Counted from the stretch's first letter, positions 14,701 through 23,997 are shown. The stretch is DNA of 43,067 nucleotides from Clostridia bacterium (GCA_017620655.1 JAGAUT010000069.1:1-43067); one strand, 5' to 3'. The notes: a model not told the origin generated them from the letters alone. A program made the numbers and translations.

Positions 14701-16510
14701 TGGCGAAGAATATGCCGAAATCGATGCAAAGGGCAAGCTCAAGGGTATAGCTCCCGGCAAGGTTACCGTCAGAGCATCTGCCGAAGAGGGCACAGAAACA
14801 GCGTATGCAGATGTGGTAATCAACGTTTGCATTCCTGCAACAAAGGTTACTCTCAATACAACAAAGGCGGCCATGATAAAGGGCGGCAAGGACTTGTGCC
14901 TTGAAGCAACACTTTTACCCGAAAATAATACAGATACACTCACGTGGTCTGTTGATAAGCCCGAAATTGCAACAGTAGACGAATACGGCGTTGTAACTGC
15001 ACATAAGGCGGGCAAGGTTAAGGTTACTGCACTTGCAGGAAGCGGCAAGAAGGCAACCTGTACAATCACGGTCGGCGCGCCTGCAGATACGGTTGAATTT
15101 ACATCCCTCAAGAGCACATCTCTTGCGGTAGGCAAGACACTTTCGCTCAAGGCAAAGGCGTCTTGTGCAGATAAGACAAAGCCTGTAAGCACAAATGTTG
15201 TATTTGAAATCATCGAAGGACATGAATATGCTACAATCGACGCCAAGGGCAAGCTCAAGGGTATAGCAACAGGCGAAGTTGTAGTAAGAGCTACGGCCGA
15301 AGCGGGTACAGAGACAGCGTATGCAGATGTAGTAATCAACGTTTGCATCCCTGCAACAAAGGTGACTCTCAATACAACAAAGGCATCCATGATAAATGGC
15401 GGAAAGGACTTGTGCCTTGAAGCAACGCTTTTACCCGAAAACAATACAGATACACTCACATGGTCTGTTGATAAGCCCGAAATTGCAACAGTAGACGAGT
15501 ACGGTGTTGTAACAGCACACAGTGCAGGTAAAGTCAAGGTAACAGCACTTGCAGGAAGCGGCAAAAAGGCAACCTGTTCCATTACAGTCGGCGAGCCTGC
15601 AACAAAGGTTGAATTCTCATCACTCAAATCTACATCGCTTGCAGTAGGCAAGACACTTTCACTCAAGGCAAAGGCGTCCCGTGATGATAAGGTGAAGCCC
15701 GTAAGCACAAACGTAGTGTTTGAAATCATCGAAGGACATGAATATGCTACAATCGACGCCAAGGGCAAGCTCAAGGGTATAGCAACAGGCGAAGTTGTAG
15801 TAAGAGCCACAGCCGAAGCGGGTACAGAAACAGCTTTTGCTGAAGTTGTAATCAACGTTTGCATTCCTGCAACAAAGGTAGTGCTTAACATCAAAAAGGC
15901 GACGGTAACAGCAGGCGAAAAGGTATATCTTCAGGCAACTATGTCACCCGAAACAAACACAGATACACTTTCCTGGTCGAGCTCAAACGAAAGCGTTGCA
16001 GTTGTCGACGATGAAGGTGTTGTAACCACTCTCAAGGAAGGCAGTGTAAAGATAACAGCGACTTCCGGCAGCGGCAAGAAGGCAACCTGCACCGTAAAGG
16101 TTGAAAAAGCCGCAGTACCTTCGACATTCGGCGAACTGGTTTTGACCGATGTATCCTATGTGTTTATCGAAGATGAATACATTGTTGAAGCAAACCCCGG
16201 GGCTGTGGGCGGAATGGAAATTTCGGCAACGGTTATGGGCCCCTCTGATGTGAAAGAGGTACTCATTGCCAATTGGGGAACAGACATTTCTGACATGTCA
16301 CAAAAAGAAATTTACGAAGAAGCCGTCTGGTATGCAAATATGTGGAAAAGCCACGGCTTTGAAGTTGGCGATTACAACAGAATTCCGTTTGAAATCAGAA
16401 CAATGCACCCCATAGATGAAGATGAGTTTGACCTCGATCTTCAGGTTTTGCTCATCGGTCTTGATAAGGATTGCAATGCTGTGGGATATTATATTCTCGA
16501 ACAAAACTGA
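11795..16510 (+). CDS. BspA-like leucine-rich-repeat surface protein with InlB and Big2 repeats
   Basis: This 1571-residue secreted protein starts with a signal peptide (residues 1-26, ending AFAAP). Residues ~55-675 are BspA/LRR_5-type repeats with the recurring pattern (V/I)TIPDSVTSIGxxAFxxCxxL. Residues ~685-755 form one InlB B-repeat/Flg_new module (NANGGTGAPE ... GYTFKGWS ... LYAVW). Residues ~760-920 are an unrecognised region. Residues ~925-1440 are three tandem ~172-residue units, each made of two Big2-like Ig domains. The C-terminal ~125 residues are unrecognised and acidic. No LPxTG, SLH or dockerin is visible, so its attachment is unclear. Such proteins commonly mediate adhesion to host or polymer. 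It has its own promoter and terminator. The Big2 units are highly alike at DNA level, suggesting recent duplication. Confidence 0.9.
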   Translation: MKKLLSVLLTIVMLVVPVAEVTAFAAPSAVEVADSAMEFVQMPMEETAILAAESGWCGDTADNLTWTLDDEGTLTISGTGNMATWYSEYDIPWYNERLSIKKLVVEDGVTSISYMAFRECTNLETVTIGSGLSDMGSYCFYNCTSLKSITVDENNTNFSSDSYGVLFNYDLLIQYPTGNERTSYEIPYGTSHICTEAFKGAKNLESVTISNSVRFVENDSFNGCEALSSIEIPDSVESLSGSAFNNCSSLKTITIGSGLQAINNECFDICEALEKIIVDEDNEYFSSDSYGVLYNKDKTELIKYPMASTKTSYEIPDTVEVIREEAFANVSNLESVVIPDSVKSIGTYAFYWSEKLEDITMGSNVEKIGEYAFYNTAYYNNYDNWENEVLYIGNCLINASFSEYGVSYTIKDGTKTIADSAFGWGGTGSVTIPDSVTSIGNWAFYGCSNLTDITVGTNVEHIGREAFNNTAFYENENNWNGDLLYIGNCLVASRYISGSCDVKSGTRVIADYVFETRDNLTAVTLPDSVEIIGEGAFYNCHKLSKLTMSPNVTSIGNMAFYNCFVLEEMVIPDGVKAIGRSAFEWCQSLKNITIGSGVTSIGDYAFYCCNALSSIVIPENVKTIGIEAFCSSGLESATILGATKIGRDAFAFCNNLTIYAPENSAAHKYAKENWLDFVVREGSSYTVTYNANGGTGAPESQIKEKNKTLTLSKVVPTRTGYTFKGWSTTLGGKVEYDPGDKYTANKSVTLYAVWQGVKIPNDYVTNVEIVDGAMEAPGLYVEADGRDLTVTLSGISIKDKYLVNRSSTERDYSEFDWNVELRSDSEVSYSVSTVFWASDPGRNEEITIDEMQHSVWVESDLSGDWIADADMTYTSDSITWEFEIPEEYDFDFSETTLFDVSVFSVDDDYISRVYNVGEEEKVILADTVQFSALKSTSLAVGKTLSLSAKAFRKDGRKPENTKVVYEIVDGEEYAEIDAKGKLKGIAPGKVTVRASAEEGTETAYADVVINVCIPATKVTLNTTKAAMIKGGKDLCLEATLLPENNTDTLTWSVDKPEIATVDEYGVVTAHKAGKVKVTALAGSGKKATCTITVGAPADTVEFTSLKSTSLAVGKTLSLKAKASCADKTKPVSTNVVFEIIEGHEYATIDAKGKLKGIATGEVVVRATAEAGTETAYADVVINVCIPATKVTLNTTKASMINGGKDLCLEATLLPENNTDTLTWSVDKPEIATVDEYGVVTAHSAGKVKVTALAGSGKKATCSITVGEPATKVEFSSLKSTSLAVGKTLSLKAKASRDDKVKPVSTNVVFEIIEGHEYATIDAKGKLKGIATGEVVVRATAEAGTETAFAEVVINVCIPATKVVLNIKKATVTAGEKVYLQATMSPETNTDTLSWSSSNESVAVVDDEGVVTTLKEGSVKITATSGSGKKATCTVKVEKAAVPSTFGELVLTDVSYVFIEDEYIVEANPGAVGGMEISATVMGPSDVKEVLIANWGTDISDMSQKEIYEEAVWYANMWKSHGFEVGDYNRIPFEIRTMHPIDEDEFDLDLQVLLIGLDKDCNAVGYYILEQN
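14573..16115 (+). repeat. Three tandem ~516-bp Big2-pair coding repeats
   Basis: Units begin near 14573, 15090 and 15605. Each codes for an A-type domain (SLKSTSLAVGKTLSL...) and a B-type domain (VTLNTTKA...TDTLTWSVDKPEIATVDE). Units 1 and 2 are nearly identical over their B half and units 2 and 3 over their A half, while the last B domain has diverged. Confidence 0.88.
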
Positions 16511-16527
16511 TTTGTCAAATCACAACT

Positions 16528-16566
16528 CTGCCCTCCTGCGTTTGTGCAGGAGGGCAGTTTCTTTTT
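16528..16566 (+). terminator. Terminator after the LRR protein gene
   Basis: CTGCCCTCCTGC (16528-16539) pairs perfectly with GCAGGAGGGCAG (16546-16557), followed by TTTCTTTTT. Confidence 0.92.
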
Positions 16567-16627
16567 ATCGGCAGAAAAATTTACTAAAAAAGTAACAAAT
16601 ACTCACCCTTTCTGCTCCAAAAATTCG

Positions 16628-16656
16628 TTGACAATAGGCTCTTTTTATGATACAAT
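16628..16656 (+). promoter_or_regulatory. Promoter of the cohesin/dockerin operon
   Basis: TTGACA (16628-16633), 17-bp spacer, TGA-TACAAT (16651-16656). It would drive both genes that follow. Confidence 0.85.
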
Positions 16657-16711
16657 TACAATGATTGAGAATATATAATCCAAATTGTCATAAAAATTAA
16701 GGAGAAAGAAC

Positions 16712-18154
16712 ATGAAGAAACGATTATTTTCCTTTGCGTTGGCAGTGCTGTTTGTACTTTCGATGCTTCCGGCAGGTGTCTATGCAACAGGTTCTGATGT
16801 CGAAACGGATATCACGGACCAGTATATAATGAAATTTGCCGTTGACACGGTTCTTGTAGACAACGATGATGAAACCGTAAAGGTGAGCATCAATGTTACA
16901 AAGAACGGCGGCTTTTCGGGCATGACATATCAGCTTTTGTATGATAAGGACGCACTCTCGCTTGAACAGCAGCCGACACTCGGAAATGTTGAGGGCTTTG
17001 AATTTGTAGGAGGTCCGGCTGAGGCAGGCAAGCACACCGCAATGCTTTCGGCAACCGAAAACGTTTACGGCGACGGAACTCTCATTACATACACCTTCAA
17101 AATCAATCCGGATGCAAAAATGGGCACACATGAAATAAAGCTCATAACAAGCGGCGTGGCAGCTCTTCCCGGCGGAGGAACAATCAAGCTTGAAGTGCTT
17201 GATGAAAACCTTTATTCTGTATATAACACAACCGTAAGCGGCGGCGTTATAATTCCGGGCTATGTTGTTTCATATGATGCAAACGGCGGCAGCGGTGCTC
17301 CCGAAGACCAGAAGAAGTCAAAGAACGATTTTGTATATATAAGCTCTGTGCGACCCTCAAGAGACGGCTACAGCTTCGAAGGCTGGGCAACAGACAAGAT
17401 GGCAACCAAGGCGGAATATACTGCAGGCTATAAGTACAGCGAAAACAATGATCTTACCTTGTATGCTGTGTGGAAGAAGCTGGCACTTGTTGCAGGAAGC
17501 ATTGATATCAATGTTTCAACCGCAGAGGCAAAGGCTGGCGATGAGGTTGAAGTGCTTATAGGTGTTGCAAATCACGGCGGTGTTGCGAGCCTTGACTTTG
17601 AACTTGTTTTTGACGACACAAAGATTAAATATGTTTCTTCACAGATAGTAGGACGTGTAGATTACGAAACCGGAGTCACACTCGGCATGTTTGGAGCAAA
17701 CTTCGTTATGCCCAACCCCGATGCTTTCACAAATAAGGTCAGATTCCCGCTTTCAGCAGGAGGAATGAACGCTGTGGGCGACGGTGATGTAATAAAGGTT
17801 AAGTTTAAGGTGCTTGATACGGCGGAAGACGGATTCGTAGATATTTCGTATGTTCCCGTTGAAACATTATGCTGGTACGGCAACAAGATGGATATTGCCG
17901 ATCTTACACCTAACATTACAGACGGCGGTATTGAGATTACGAGCCAGCTCGTGGGCGACATCAATCTTGACGAAACAGTAAACTCCGATGACGCAGTGCT
18001 TCTTCTCCAGCACTTGTTGTTCGGCAATGCGGCGTTCCCCATTGATTATAAGGGAACACTCGATTTCAATAAGGACGGACTTGAAAACTCGGATGACGCA
18101 ATCAGACTTCTCCAGTATGCGTTGTTTGGTAAAGACTTGTTCCCCATTGAATAA
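16712..18154 (+). CDS. Secreted adapter with two cohesin-like domains, an InlB repeat and a C-terminal dockerin
   Basis: This 480-residue protein has a signal peptide (1-25, MKKRLFSFALAVLFVLSMLP...). Residues ~40-180 and ~263-410 resemble cohesins: each has the pattern V.VSI.V...GGxSGMxYQLLYDKDALS or GGVASLDFELVFDDTKIKY, then GDGxVIxVxFKV near the end. Residues ~183-256 are an InlB B-repeat (SYDANGGSGAPED ... GYSFEGWA ... LYAVW). Residues ~412-480 are a type I dockerin with both calcium loops intact: DINLDETVNSDD and DFNKDGLENSDD, each followed by an LLQ(H/Y)xLFG helix. A protein with both cohesins and a dockerin can act as a scaffold adapter. Only 32 nt without a terminator separate it from the SLH protein. 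Cohesin calls are by pattern and less certain than the dockerin. Confidence 0.82.
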   Translation: MKKRLFSFALAVLFVLSMLPAGVYATGSDVETDITDQYIMKFAVDTVLVDNDDETVKVSINVTKNGGFSGMTYQLLYDKDALSLEQQPTLGNVEGFEFVGGPAEAGKHTAMLSATENVYGDGTLITYTFKINPDAKMGTHEIKLITSGVAALPGGGTIKLEVLDENLYSVYNTTVSGGVIIPGYVVSYDANGGSGAPEDQKKSKNDFVYISSVRPSRDGYSFEGWATDKMATKAEYTAGYKYSENNDLTLYAVWKKLALVAGSIDINVSTAEAKAGDEVEVLIGVANHGGVASLDFELVFDDTKIKYVSSQIVGRVDYETGVTLGMFGANFVMPNPDAFTNKVRFPLSAGGMNAVGDGDVIKVKFKVLDTAEDGFVDISYVPVETLCWYGNKMDIADLTPNITDGGIEITSQLVGDINLDETVNSDDAVLLLQHLLFGNAAFPIDYKGTLDFNKDGLENSDDAIRLLQYALFGKDLFPIE

Positions 18155-18186
18155 CGGGAAACTTTTTGTAGAAAGGAATCAGAAAA

Positions 18187-21100
18187 ATGAAAAGAATATT
18201 ATCAGTTTTCCTTGCCGTGCTTATGTGTGTTCTTCCTCTTGCGGCGAATATTTCCGCGGTTGAAGTTCCTTCCTCGGCAAAGGCAGTATATACATTTAGC
18301 AATGTGTCTGCTTATCCCGAAGAAAACATATCAGTAAGTCTTTCTCTTGAAACCTTTACGGCGTTTAAGGCTGCAGGTATTACAGGCATCACTTATGATA
18401 AGAATGCACTTACATTTGACGGCGCAACAATCGAAGCGGCTTTCGGCGACCTCATGTTTGTAAAGAGCTTTACTGCCAACAACATGACACTTGTTGCAGC
18501 AGCCATGACTGCGATTGATTCTTATGAAGGAAAAATTCTTACACTCCACTTTACAGTTAATAAAGACGCAGAAGTCGGTGAATACACAATCGCCGGTACT
18601 CCCAGCTTTCAGGATACTTCAGCTGTTGTAGAAGCCTTCCTTATTCCCGGCACTGTTACAGTACTGGGTCAGGACTTCTCAGGTCTTTCCCTCAATGATA
18701 AGACAGTAACTTACAACGGTGAGATTCAGAACGTAGAGGTTACAGGTGTTCCTGCAAATGCAACTGTTGCATACACAGTTGACGGAGAGGCTTTTAGAGG
18801 CACAAAGATGGCAGGTACATATGAAGTTACTGCGACGGTTACAGCTCCCGGCTTTAACAAGTGGGAAGAGACAGCGACTCTTACAATCAATAAGAAGGAC
18901 CTTGTACTTGATGCAAATGTTCCTGATAAGGTATATGACGGTACTGCAACAATTGAAAATTTTGCAGATTACGTTACACTTGAAGGCGTTGTTGAAGGTG
19001 ACAACGTAAGTATTGATTATTCAAACCTTAACCTTTCCTACTTTGCATCTCACGCAGGCACATGGACTCTTGCAGGTAATGCAGGTGTCAGAGGCGGAGA
19101 CCTTCCGAACTATAACCTGATTGAATCATGGAAAGAGGCAAAGGCAACTATCACACCCAAGCCCATTACAGTAAAGGCTGATGACATAACGGTCAAGGTT
19201 GGCGCTGATATGCCCACTCTTACATATACAGCCGATGGCCTTGTTGAGGGCGATACTCTTCTCGGCATCACTCTTACAACAACGGCTAACACCAAGACTG
19301 TCAGAGAATACCCCATCACAGCCAAGGCTAATACAAATTATGATAAGAACTATAAGATCACAACAGTAAACGGCACCTTCAAGGTTATCGACAAGACTGC
19401 ACAGGATGTAACAGTTGCTCCTGTTGAAGGTAAGACATACGGCGACGACGATTTCATGCTTGATGTTGCTGTCGGTGAAGTTGCAAACGAAAGCAAGGTT
19501 GCATATAAGTCTGAAACACCCGGCGTTGTTTCCGTAACAGATGAAGGTTATGTAATGATTGTCGGCGCAGGTACAGCCAAGATTACAGTATCTAAGGCAG
19601 GCGATAATGAATACGCAGACTTCTCCGAAACCGTAACATTTACTGTTGCGAAGAAGAACGTAACAGTCAAGGCGACTGATGTTACAGTAACAAAGGGCGA
19701 TGCGATTCCCGCACTTACAGAGTACACTGTCGAAGGTCTTGTAAAGGGTGACGAACTTGCAGTAACTCTTACAACCACAGCAAAGAACTCCAACACAGTA
19801 AAGGATTATCCAATCACGGTAAAGGTTGCAGCAAACGCAAACTATAATATCACAACAGTAAACGGTACACTTTCCGTTATTGATAAGACAAAGCAGGATA
19901 TCACAGTTACACCCAATGTTCCTTCTGATCTCACATACGGCGACGAAGGCTTCAAAATTGATGTGGCTTACGGTGATGTCGTAACAGAAGCAGAAACAGT
20001 ATTTGCTTCCGATGACGAGGAAGTAGTAGCGGTTGATGCACAGGGTAACGTAACTGTTGTCGGTGCAGGTGAAGCGGTTATTACAGTTTCCAAGGCAGGT
20101 AACGCTACAATCGCAGATTTCAAGGAAGAAATCGAAGTTGTTGTTGCAAAGAAGCCCATCACAGTCACAGCAAAAGACGCTTCAAAGAAGGTTGGCGAGG
20201 CTGACCCAGAGCTCACTTATACAGTAACCGGCACACTTGTCGGCAACGATGCTTTCTCAGGTAATGTTTCCAGAGAAGAAGGCGAAGAAGTCGGCACATA
20301 TATTATCGGTCCCGGCACACTCGACATCACAAACTCCAAGAATTATGATGTAAACTTCATCGGCGCAACATTCACAATCTTCGATAAGACTCCTCAGAAT
20401 ATCGAGGTTGCCGATGTTGAAGGCAAGACATACGGTGATGCTCCTTTTGCAATCCAGATAAACTATGGCACAGTGAACGTTTCTTCCAATGAAACAACAT
20501 TCGTTTCTGATAATGAAGACGTTGCAACAGTAGATGCACAGGGTAACGTAACAATCGTCGGTGCAGGCAGTGCAAAGATTACAGTTGCAAAGAAGGGTGA
20601 CGCAGACCTTGCAGACTTCTCCGAAGATGTAACAGTAACAGTTGCAAAGAAGGCTGTCAAGGTAACAGCGGATGCTAAGGAAAAGTATGTAGATCAGGCT
20701 ACACCCGAACTTACATATAAAGTTGAAGGCGAGCTTGTAGGTGACGATGAATTTACAGGTGCTCTTACTGTAACAGACAGGAACGTTGCAGGCAGGAGCT
20801 ACGATATCAAGATCGGTACTCTCGCACTTAATGATAACTATAAGGTAACATTCGTAGGTGCAAAACTCTCGGTACTTGCAAAGGTTGACCAGGATATCAC
20901 CCTCGGCGAGCTTGAAACAGCAGTTTACGGCGGCGAAGGTCAGACACTTGCAGTAACAAAGGGTGACTTCAATGCAGATGCGGAAGTTGTAATCAGCTCC
21001 TCCGATGAAAATGTGGCAACGGTTGATGAAGAAGGCAACATTACAATTGTTGGTGCAGGTGTTGCAGATATCAAGGTTACTGTAGAAGGTAACTACAAGT

Positions 21101-23997
21101 ATAATGCATATTCCGACTATGTATCACTTATTGTTGACAGAAGAGACCTTGACTTTGTTATTGACGATAACTCCAAGAAGATCGGCACTGCGGATCCCGA
21201 ACTCACATTCACATATACAGGACTTGTTGACGGTGATACAGTTTCCGGTGCACCCGAAAGAGAAGAGGGCGAAGAAGTCGGCTCATACGATATCAAACCC
21301 GGTACTCTTACGGTATCCTGCCCCGAAAACTATAACATAGGCTTCTCGTGGGGTACATTCACAATCTTCGATAAGACTCCTCAGGACGTTGAAATCGCAC
21401 AGACATCCTTCAGCAAGACATACGGCGATGCAGACTTTGCAATTGAAGTAACACTCGGCGAAGATGTTACAGATTCACCCGTTGTATATACAGCAAAGAC
21501 AGAAAACGTTTCTGTTGACAGCGATGGTAATGTAACAATCCTTGGTGCAGGTACAGCAAAGATTGCAGTTACCAAGGCAGGTAATGACGACTATGCAGCC
21601 TTCGAAAAGGATGTAACGGTAACAGTTGCAAAGAAGCAGATCAAGGTTGTTGCAGACGCTAAGGAAAAGTATGTAGGCCAGGCTACACCCGAACTTACAT
21701 ATACAGTTGAAGGCGAGCTTGTAGGTGACGATGAATTTACAGGTGCTCTTACTGTAACAGACGGTAATAAGGCAGGCAGAAAGTACGATATCAAGATCGG
21801 TACTCTTGCACTTAATGATAACTATAAGGTAACGTTCGTCGGCGCAAAGCTCTCGGTACTTGCTAAGGTTGATCAGGATATCACATTCATCGCTCCCGAA
21901 GAAACAATGTACGGCGAGGTAACCCTCACATGGTATGTAAACCTTGGTGAAGAGGTATATGAAGACGGCGTTCTTACAGTTACATCAAGTAACGAAGATG
22001 TTGTTGTTCTTGAAGACTATGCAGGCAGGGAAAACGGCTCTATAGTTATCAAGTCTGTGGGCAAGACCGTTCTTACAGCCAAGTACACAGGTAATGAAAA
22101 GTATAACGACTGGGAAGACAGCATTACACTTGTTGTCAAGAAGTGTCCCTATATTGTAACAGTTGAAGATAAGGTCAAGAAGATAGGCAACGCAGACCCC
22201 GAATATACATTCTCTCTTGAAACACATGAGTACGGCCCCGGCGGTGAAAACCTCGAAAACGGTACTCTCGGTGTAACCATTACAAGAGAAGAGGGCGAAG
22301 AGCTCGGAAAGTATGATATTACCGCTGTTGTTGACGTGGATACTGCCCTTTACGATGTAAAGGTAAATAAGGGTACACTTACAATTATCGATAAGCTTCC
22401 CTCCACAGTTGTAACAGAAGCAGAAATCGAAAAGACATACGGCGACGTTTATTTTGAAATCGAAGCAGAAGTTGCTGAGATTGAGCTTCCCGGCGAAGGC
22501 TTCAGTTTACCATTCAGATACAGCTCTGATAATGAAAATGTTGTTATGTTCCCCGAAGAAGATGAGGGAACTGCAATAATCGTAGGTGCAGGTACTGCTA
22601 CAGTAACTGTTTACTACGACGGCGACAACGAATATGCAGCATCAAGTGCTGAAATTGCAGTAACAGTTCTTACCAAGGAAGTTGCAATTGAGGAACTTGA
22701 CGTAGTAAATAAGACAGTTGTGTTTGAAGGTATGATTGCGGCAGATGCAGGCATGCTTTCAGTTGATTTCAATAAGCTTACATTCGTTCCCGAGGAAGTG
22801 GGCGAAGGTCAGACACCTGAAAACTACGTTGTAACAGGTCTTACACTTGCAGGCGACAAGAGTGCAAATTATGTACTTACAACAGAATCCGTACTTGTTC
22901 CCATTTCCGATGAAATCGAACTTGTTAATGTAACAGCAACTGCCGAAAACGGCACTGTAGAGGGCATGGGCTCCTACATCGCAGGCTCCGAGGTTACTCT
23001 CAAGGCAACACCCGCCAGAAACTATAAGTTTGACGGCTGGTATGTCGGAGAAGAAAAGGTATCCTCCGCTGCAGAATACACATTCACAGCAGAAGAAGAT
23101 ATCGAGCTTACAGCAAAGTTCAAGAAGTCCGGTGGATCTGTCGGCGGTGGCGGAACACCCAAGAGAACGGTTTACTTTAATGTAAGCGAAGGTGTGACAA
23201 ACACAGTATTCGTCGATAAGGGTGCTAAGGTTCAGAGACCCGAAGATCCTGCGCTTGAAGGCCACACCTTCGAAGGCTGGTTCACAGACGCAGAATACAC
23301 AGAAGAATATGACTTTGATAAGGCTGTTGATATGAGCATCACACTTTATGCAAAGTGGACAAAGGTTGAAACACCCGACGAAGGCAACGGCAAGGATCCC
23401 ACTGAAGGCGAGGGTGAAGGCGAAGATAAGCCCGATGCATGGAAGAGCCCCTATGTAGACGTTGACAAAGAAGACTGGTTCTATGATGTTGTAAAGACAG
23501 TGACACAGGCAGGTCTCATGAACGGCGTTGCAGAAGATAAGTTCGCTCCCGATATGCTCGTTACCCGTGCAATGGTTGTTACAATGCTCCACAGAGCAGA
23601 GGATGAGCCTTACGCAATAAACGAAACAAAGTTTGATGATGTTGCCGAAGGTTCCTACTACGCAGATGCAGTGGCATGGGCGGCTGAAAACGGTATTGTT
23701 AACGGCTACAGCGAAACAGAATTCGCTCCCGATGAAAATATCACAAGAGAACAGATCGCGGCAATTATCTTCCGCTATGCAGCATTCAAGGGCATTCAGG
23801 CGATTGAGCTTTCCGAAAATCTCTTCTTTGACGATGCAGACGAAATTTCGTCCTATGCAGTTGCTCCCATGAATTGGCTTGTAGGTAAGGAAATTATTAC
23901 AGGCTATGCTGACGGCACATTGAAGCCTCAGGGAAATGCAACAAGAGCAGAGGTTGCGGCAATCACAGCAAGAATTCTTGAATTTTTCGCTCAGTAA
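18187..23997 (+). CDS. Giant SLH-anchored surface protein with N-terminal cohesin-like domain and MBG/Big repeats
   Basis: This is a 1936-residue exported protein. The signal peptide is residues 1-25. Residues ~33-160 look like a cohesin (ENISVSLSLETFTAFKAAGIT, then ITYDKNALTF and GKILTLHFTVNKDAEVGEYTI). Residues ~165-1530 are alternating MBG/YGX-type domains (KTYGD..F, VDxDGNVTIxGAGTAKITV, AKKxxTVxAxD, TPQLTYTVEG) and Big-like domains. Residues ~1584-1640 and ~1658-1738 are InlB-type repeats (FDGWYVGEEKV, HTFEGWFTD). A Gly/Glu linker leads to three SLH domains (~1752-1936) with FxPDxxxTRAxxxxML-type motifs, which anchor to pyruvylated wall polymer. RBS AGAAAGGAATC lies before ATG. It shares an operon with the dockerin protein, which it could hold at the surface. 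Confidence 0.88.
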   Translation: MKRILSVFLAVLMCVLPLAANISAVEVPSSAKAVYTFSNVSAYPEENISVSLSLETFTAFKAAGITGITYDKNALTFDGATIEAAFGDLMFVKSFTANNMTLVAAAMTAIDSYEGKILTLHFTVNKDAEVGEYTIAGTPSFQDTSAVVEAFLIPGTVTVLGQDFSGLSLNDKTVTYNGEIQNVEVTGVPANATVAYTVDGEAFRGTKMAGTYEVTATVTAPGFNKWEETATLTINKKDLVLDANVPDKVYDGTATIENFADYVTLEGVVEGDNVSIDYSNLNLSYFASHAGTWTLAGNAGVRGGDLPNYNLIESWKEAKATITPKPITVKADDITVKVGADMPTLTYTADGLVEGDTLLGITLTTTANTKTVREYPITAKANTNYDKNYKITTVNGTFKVIDKTAQDVTVAPVEGKTYGDDDFMLDVAVGEVANESKVAYKSETPGVVSVTDEGYVMIVGAGTAKITVSKAGDNEYADFSETVTFTVAKKNVTVKATDVTVTKGDAIPALTEYTVEGLVKGDELAVTLTTTAKNSNTVKDYPITVKVAANANYNITTVNGTLSVIDKTKQDITVTPNVPSDLTYGDEGFKIDVAYGDVVTEAETVFASDDEEVVAVDAQGNVTVVGAGEAVITVSKAGNATIADFKEEIEVVVAKKPITVTAKDASKKVGEADPELTYTVTGTLVGNDAFSGNVSREEGEEVGTYIIGPGTLDITNSKNYDVNFIGATFTIFDKTPQNIEVADVEGKTYGDAPFAIQINYGTVNVSSNETTFVSDNEDVATVDAQGNVTIVGAGSAKITVAKKGDADLADFSEDVTVTVAKKAVKVTADAKEKYVDQATPELTYKVEGELVGDDEFTGALTVTDRNVAGRSYDIKIGTLALNDNYKVTFVGAKLSVLAKVDQDITLGELETAVYGGEGQTLAVTKGDFNADAEVVISSSDENVATVDEEGNITIVGAGVADIKVTVEGNYKYNAYSDYVSLIVDRRDLDFVIDDNSKKIGTADPELTFTYTGLVDGDTVSGAPEREEGEEVGSYDIKPGTLTVSCPENYNIGFSWGTFTIFDKTPQDVEIAQTSFSKTYGDADFAIEVTLGEDVTDSPVVYTAKTENVSVDSDGNVTILGAGTAKIAVTKAGNDDYAAFEKDVTVTVAKKQIKVVADAKEKYVGQATPELTYTVEGELVGDDEFTGALTVTDGNKAGRKYDIKIGTLALNDNYKVTFVGAKLSVLAKVDQDITFIAPEETMYGEVTLTWYVNLGEEVYEDGVLTVTSSNEDVVVLEDYAGRENGSIVIKSVGKTVLTAKYTGNEKYNDWEDSITLVVKKCPYIVTVEDKVKKIGNADPEYTFSLETHEYGPGGENLENGTLGVTITREEGEELGKYDITAVVDVDTALYDVKVNKGTLTIIDKLPSTVVTEAEIEKTYGDVYFEIEAEVAEIELPGEGFSLPFRYSSDNENVVMFPEEDEGTAIIVGAGTATVTVYYDGDNEYAASSAEIAVTVLTKEVAIEELDVVNKTVVFEGMIAADAGMLSVDFNKLTFVPEEVGEGQTPENYVVTGLTLAGDKSANYVLTTESVLVPISDEIELVNVTATAENGTVEGMGSYIAGSEVTLKATPARNYKFDGWYVGEEKVSSAAEYTFTAEEDIELTAKFKKSGGSVGGGGTPKRTVYFNVSEGVTNTVFVDKGAKVQRPEDPALEGHTFEGWFTDAEYTEEYDFDKAVDMSITLYAKWTKVETPDEGNGKDPTEGEGEGEDKPDAWKSPYVDVDKEDWFYDVVKTVTQAGLMNGVAEDKFAPDMLVTRAMVVTMLHRAEDEPYAINETKFDDVAEGSYYADAVAWAAENGIVNGYSETEFAPDENITREQIAAIIFRYAAFKGIQAIELSENLFFDDADEISSYAVAPMNWLVGKEIITGYADGTLKPQGNATRAEVAAITARILEFFAQ
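20677..21884 (+). repeat. Near-identical 224-bp coding repeats 984 bp apart
   Basis: 20677-20900 and 21661-21884 are almost identical at DNA level and code for the same MBG-type segment (KEKYV.QATPELTY onward). The 984-bp period equals 328 codons, so a block of several domains was duplicated in frame. Confidence 0.85.

Noticed and set aside
14578..15894. 438-residue minus-strand open frame
   Set aside because: Antisense shadow of the Big2 repeats; repeats itself with the same period and has no ribosome site.
22759..23592. 277-residue minus-strand open frame
   Set aside because: Antisense to InlB/SLH coding sequence with strong coding bias on the plus strand.
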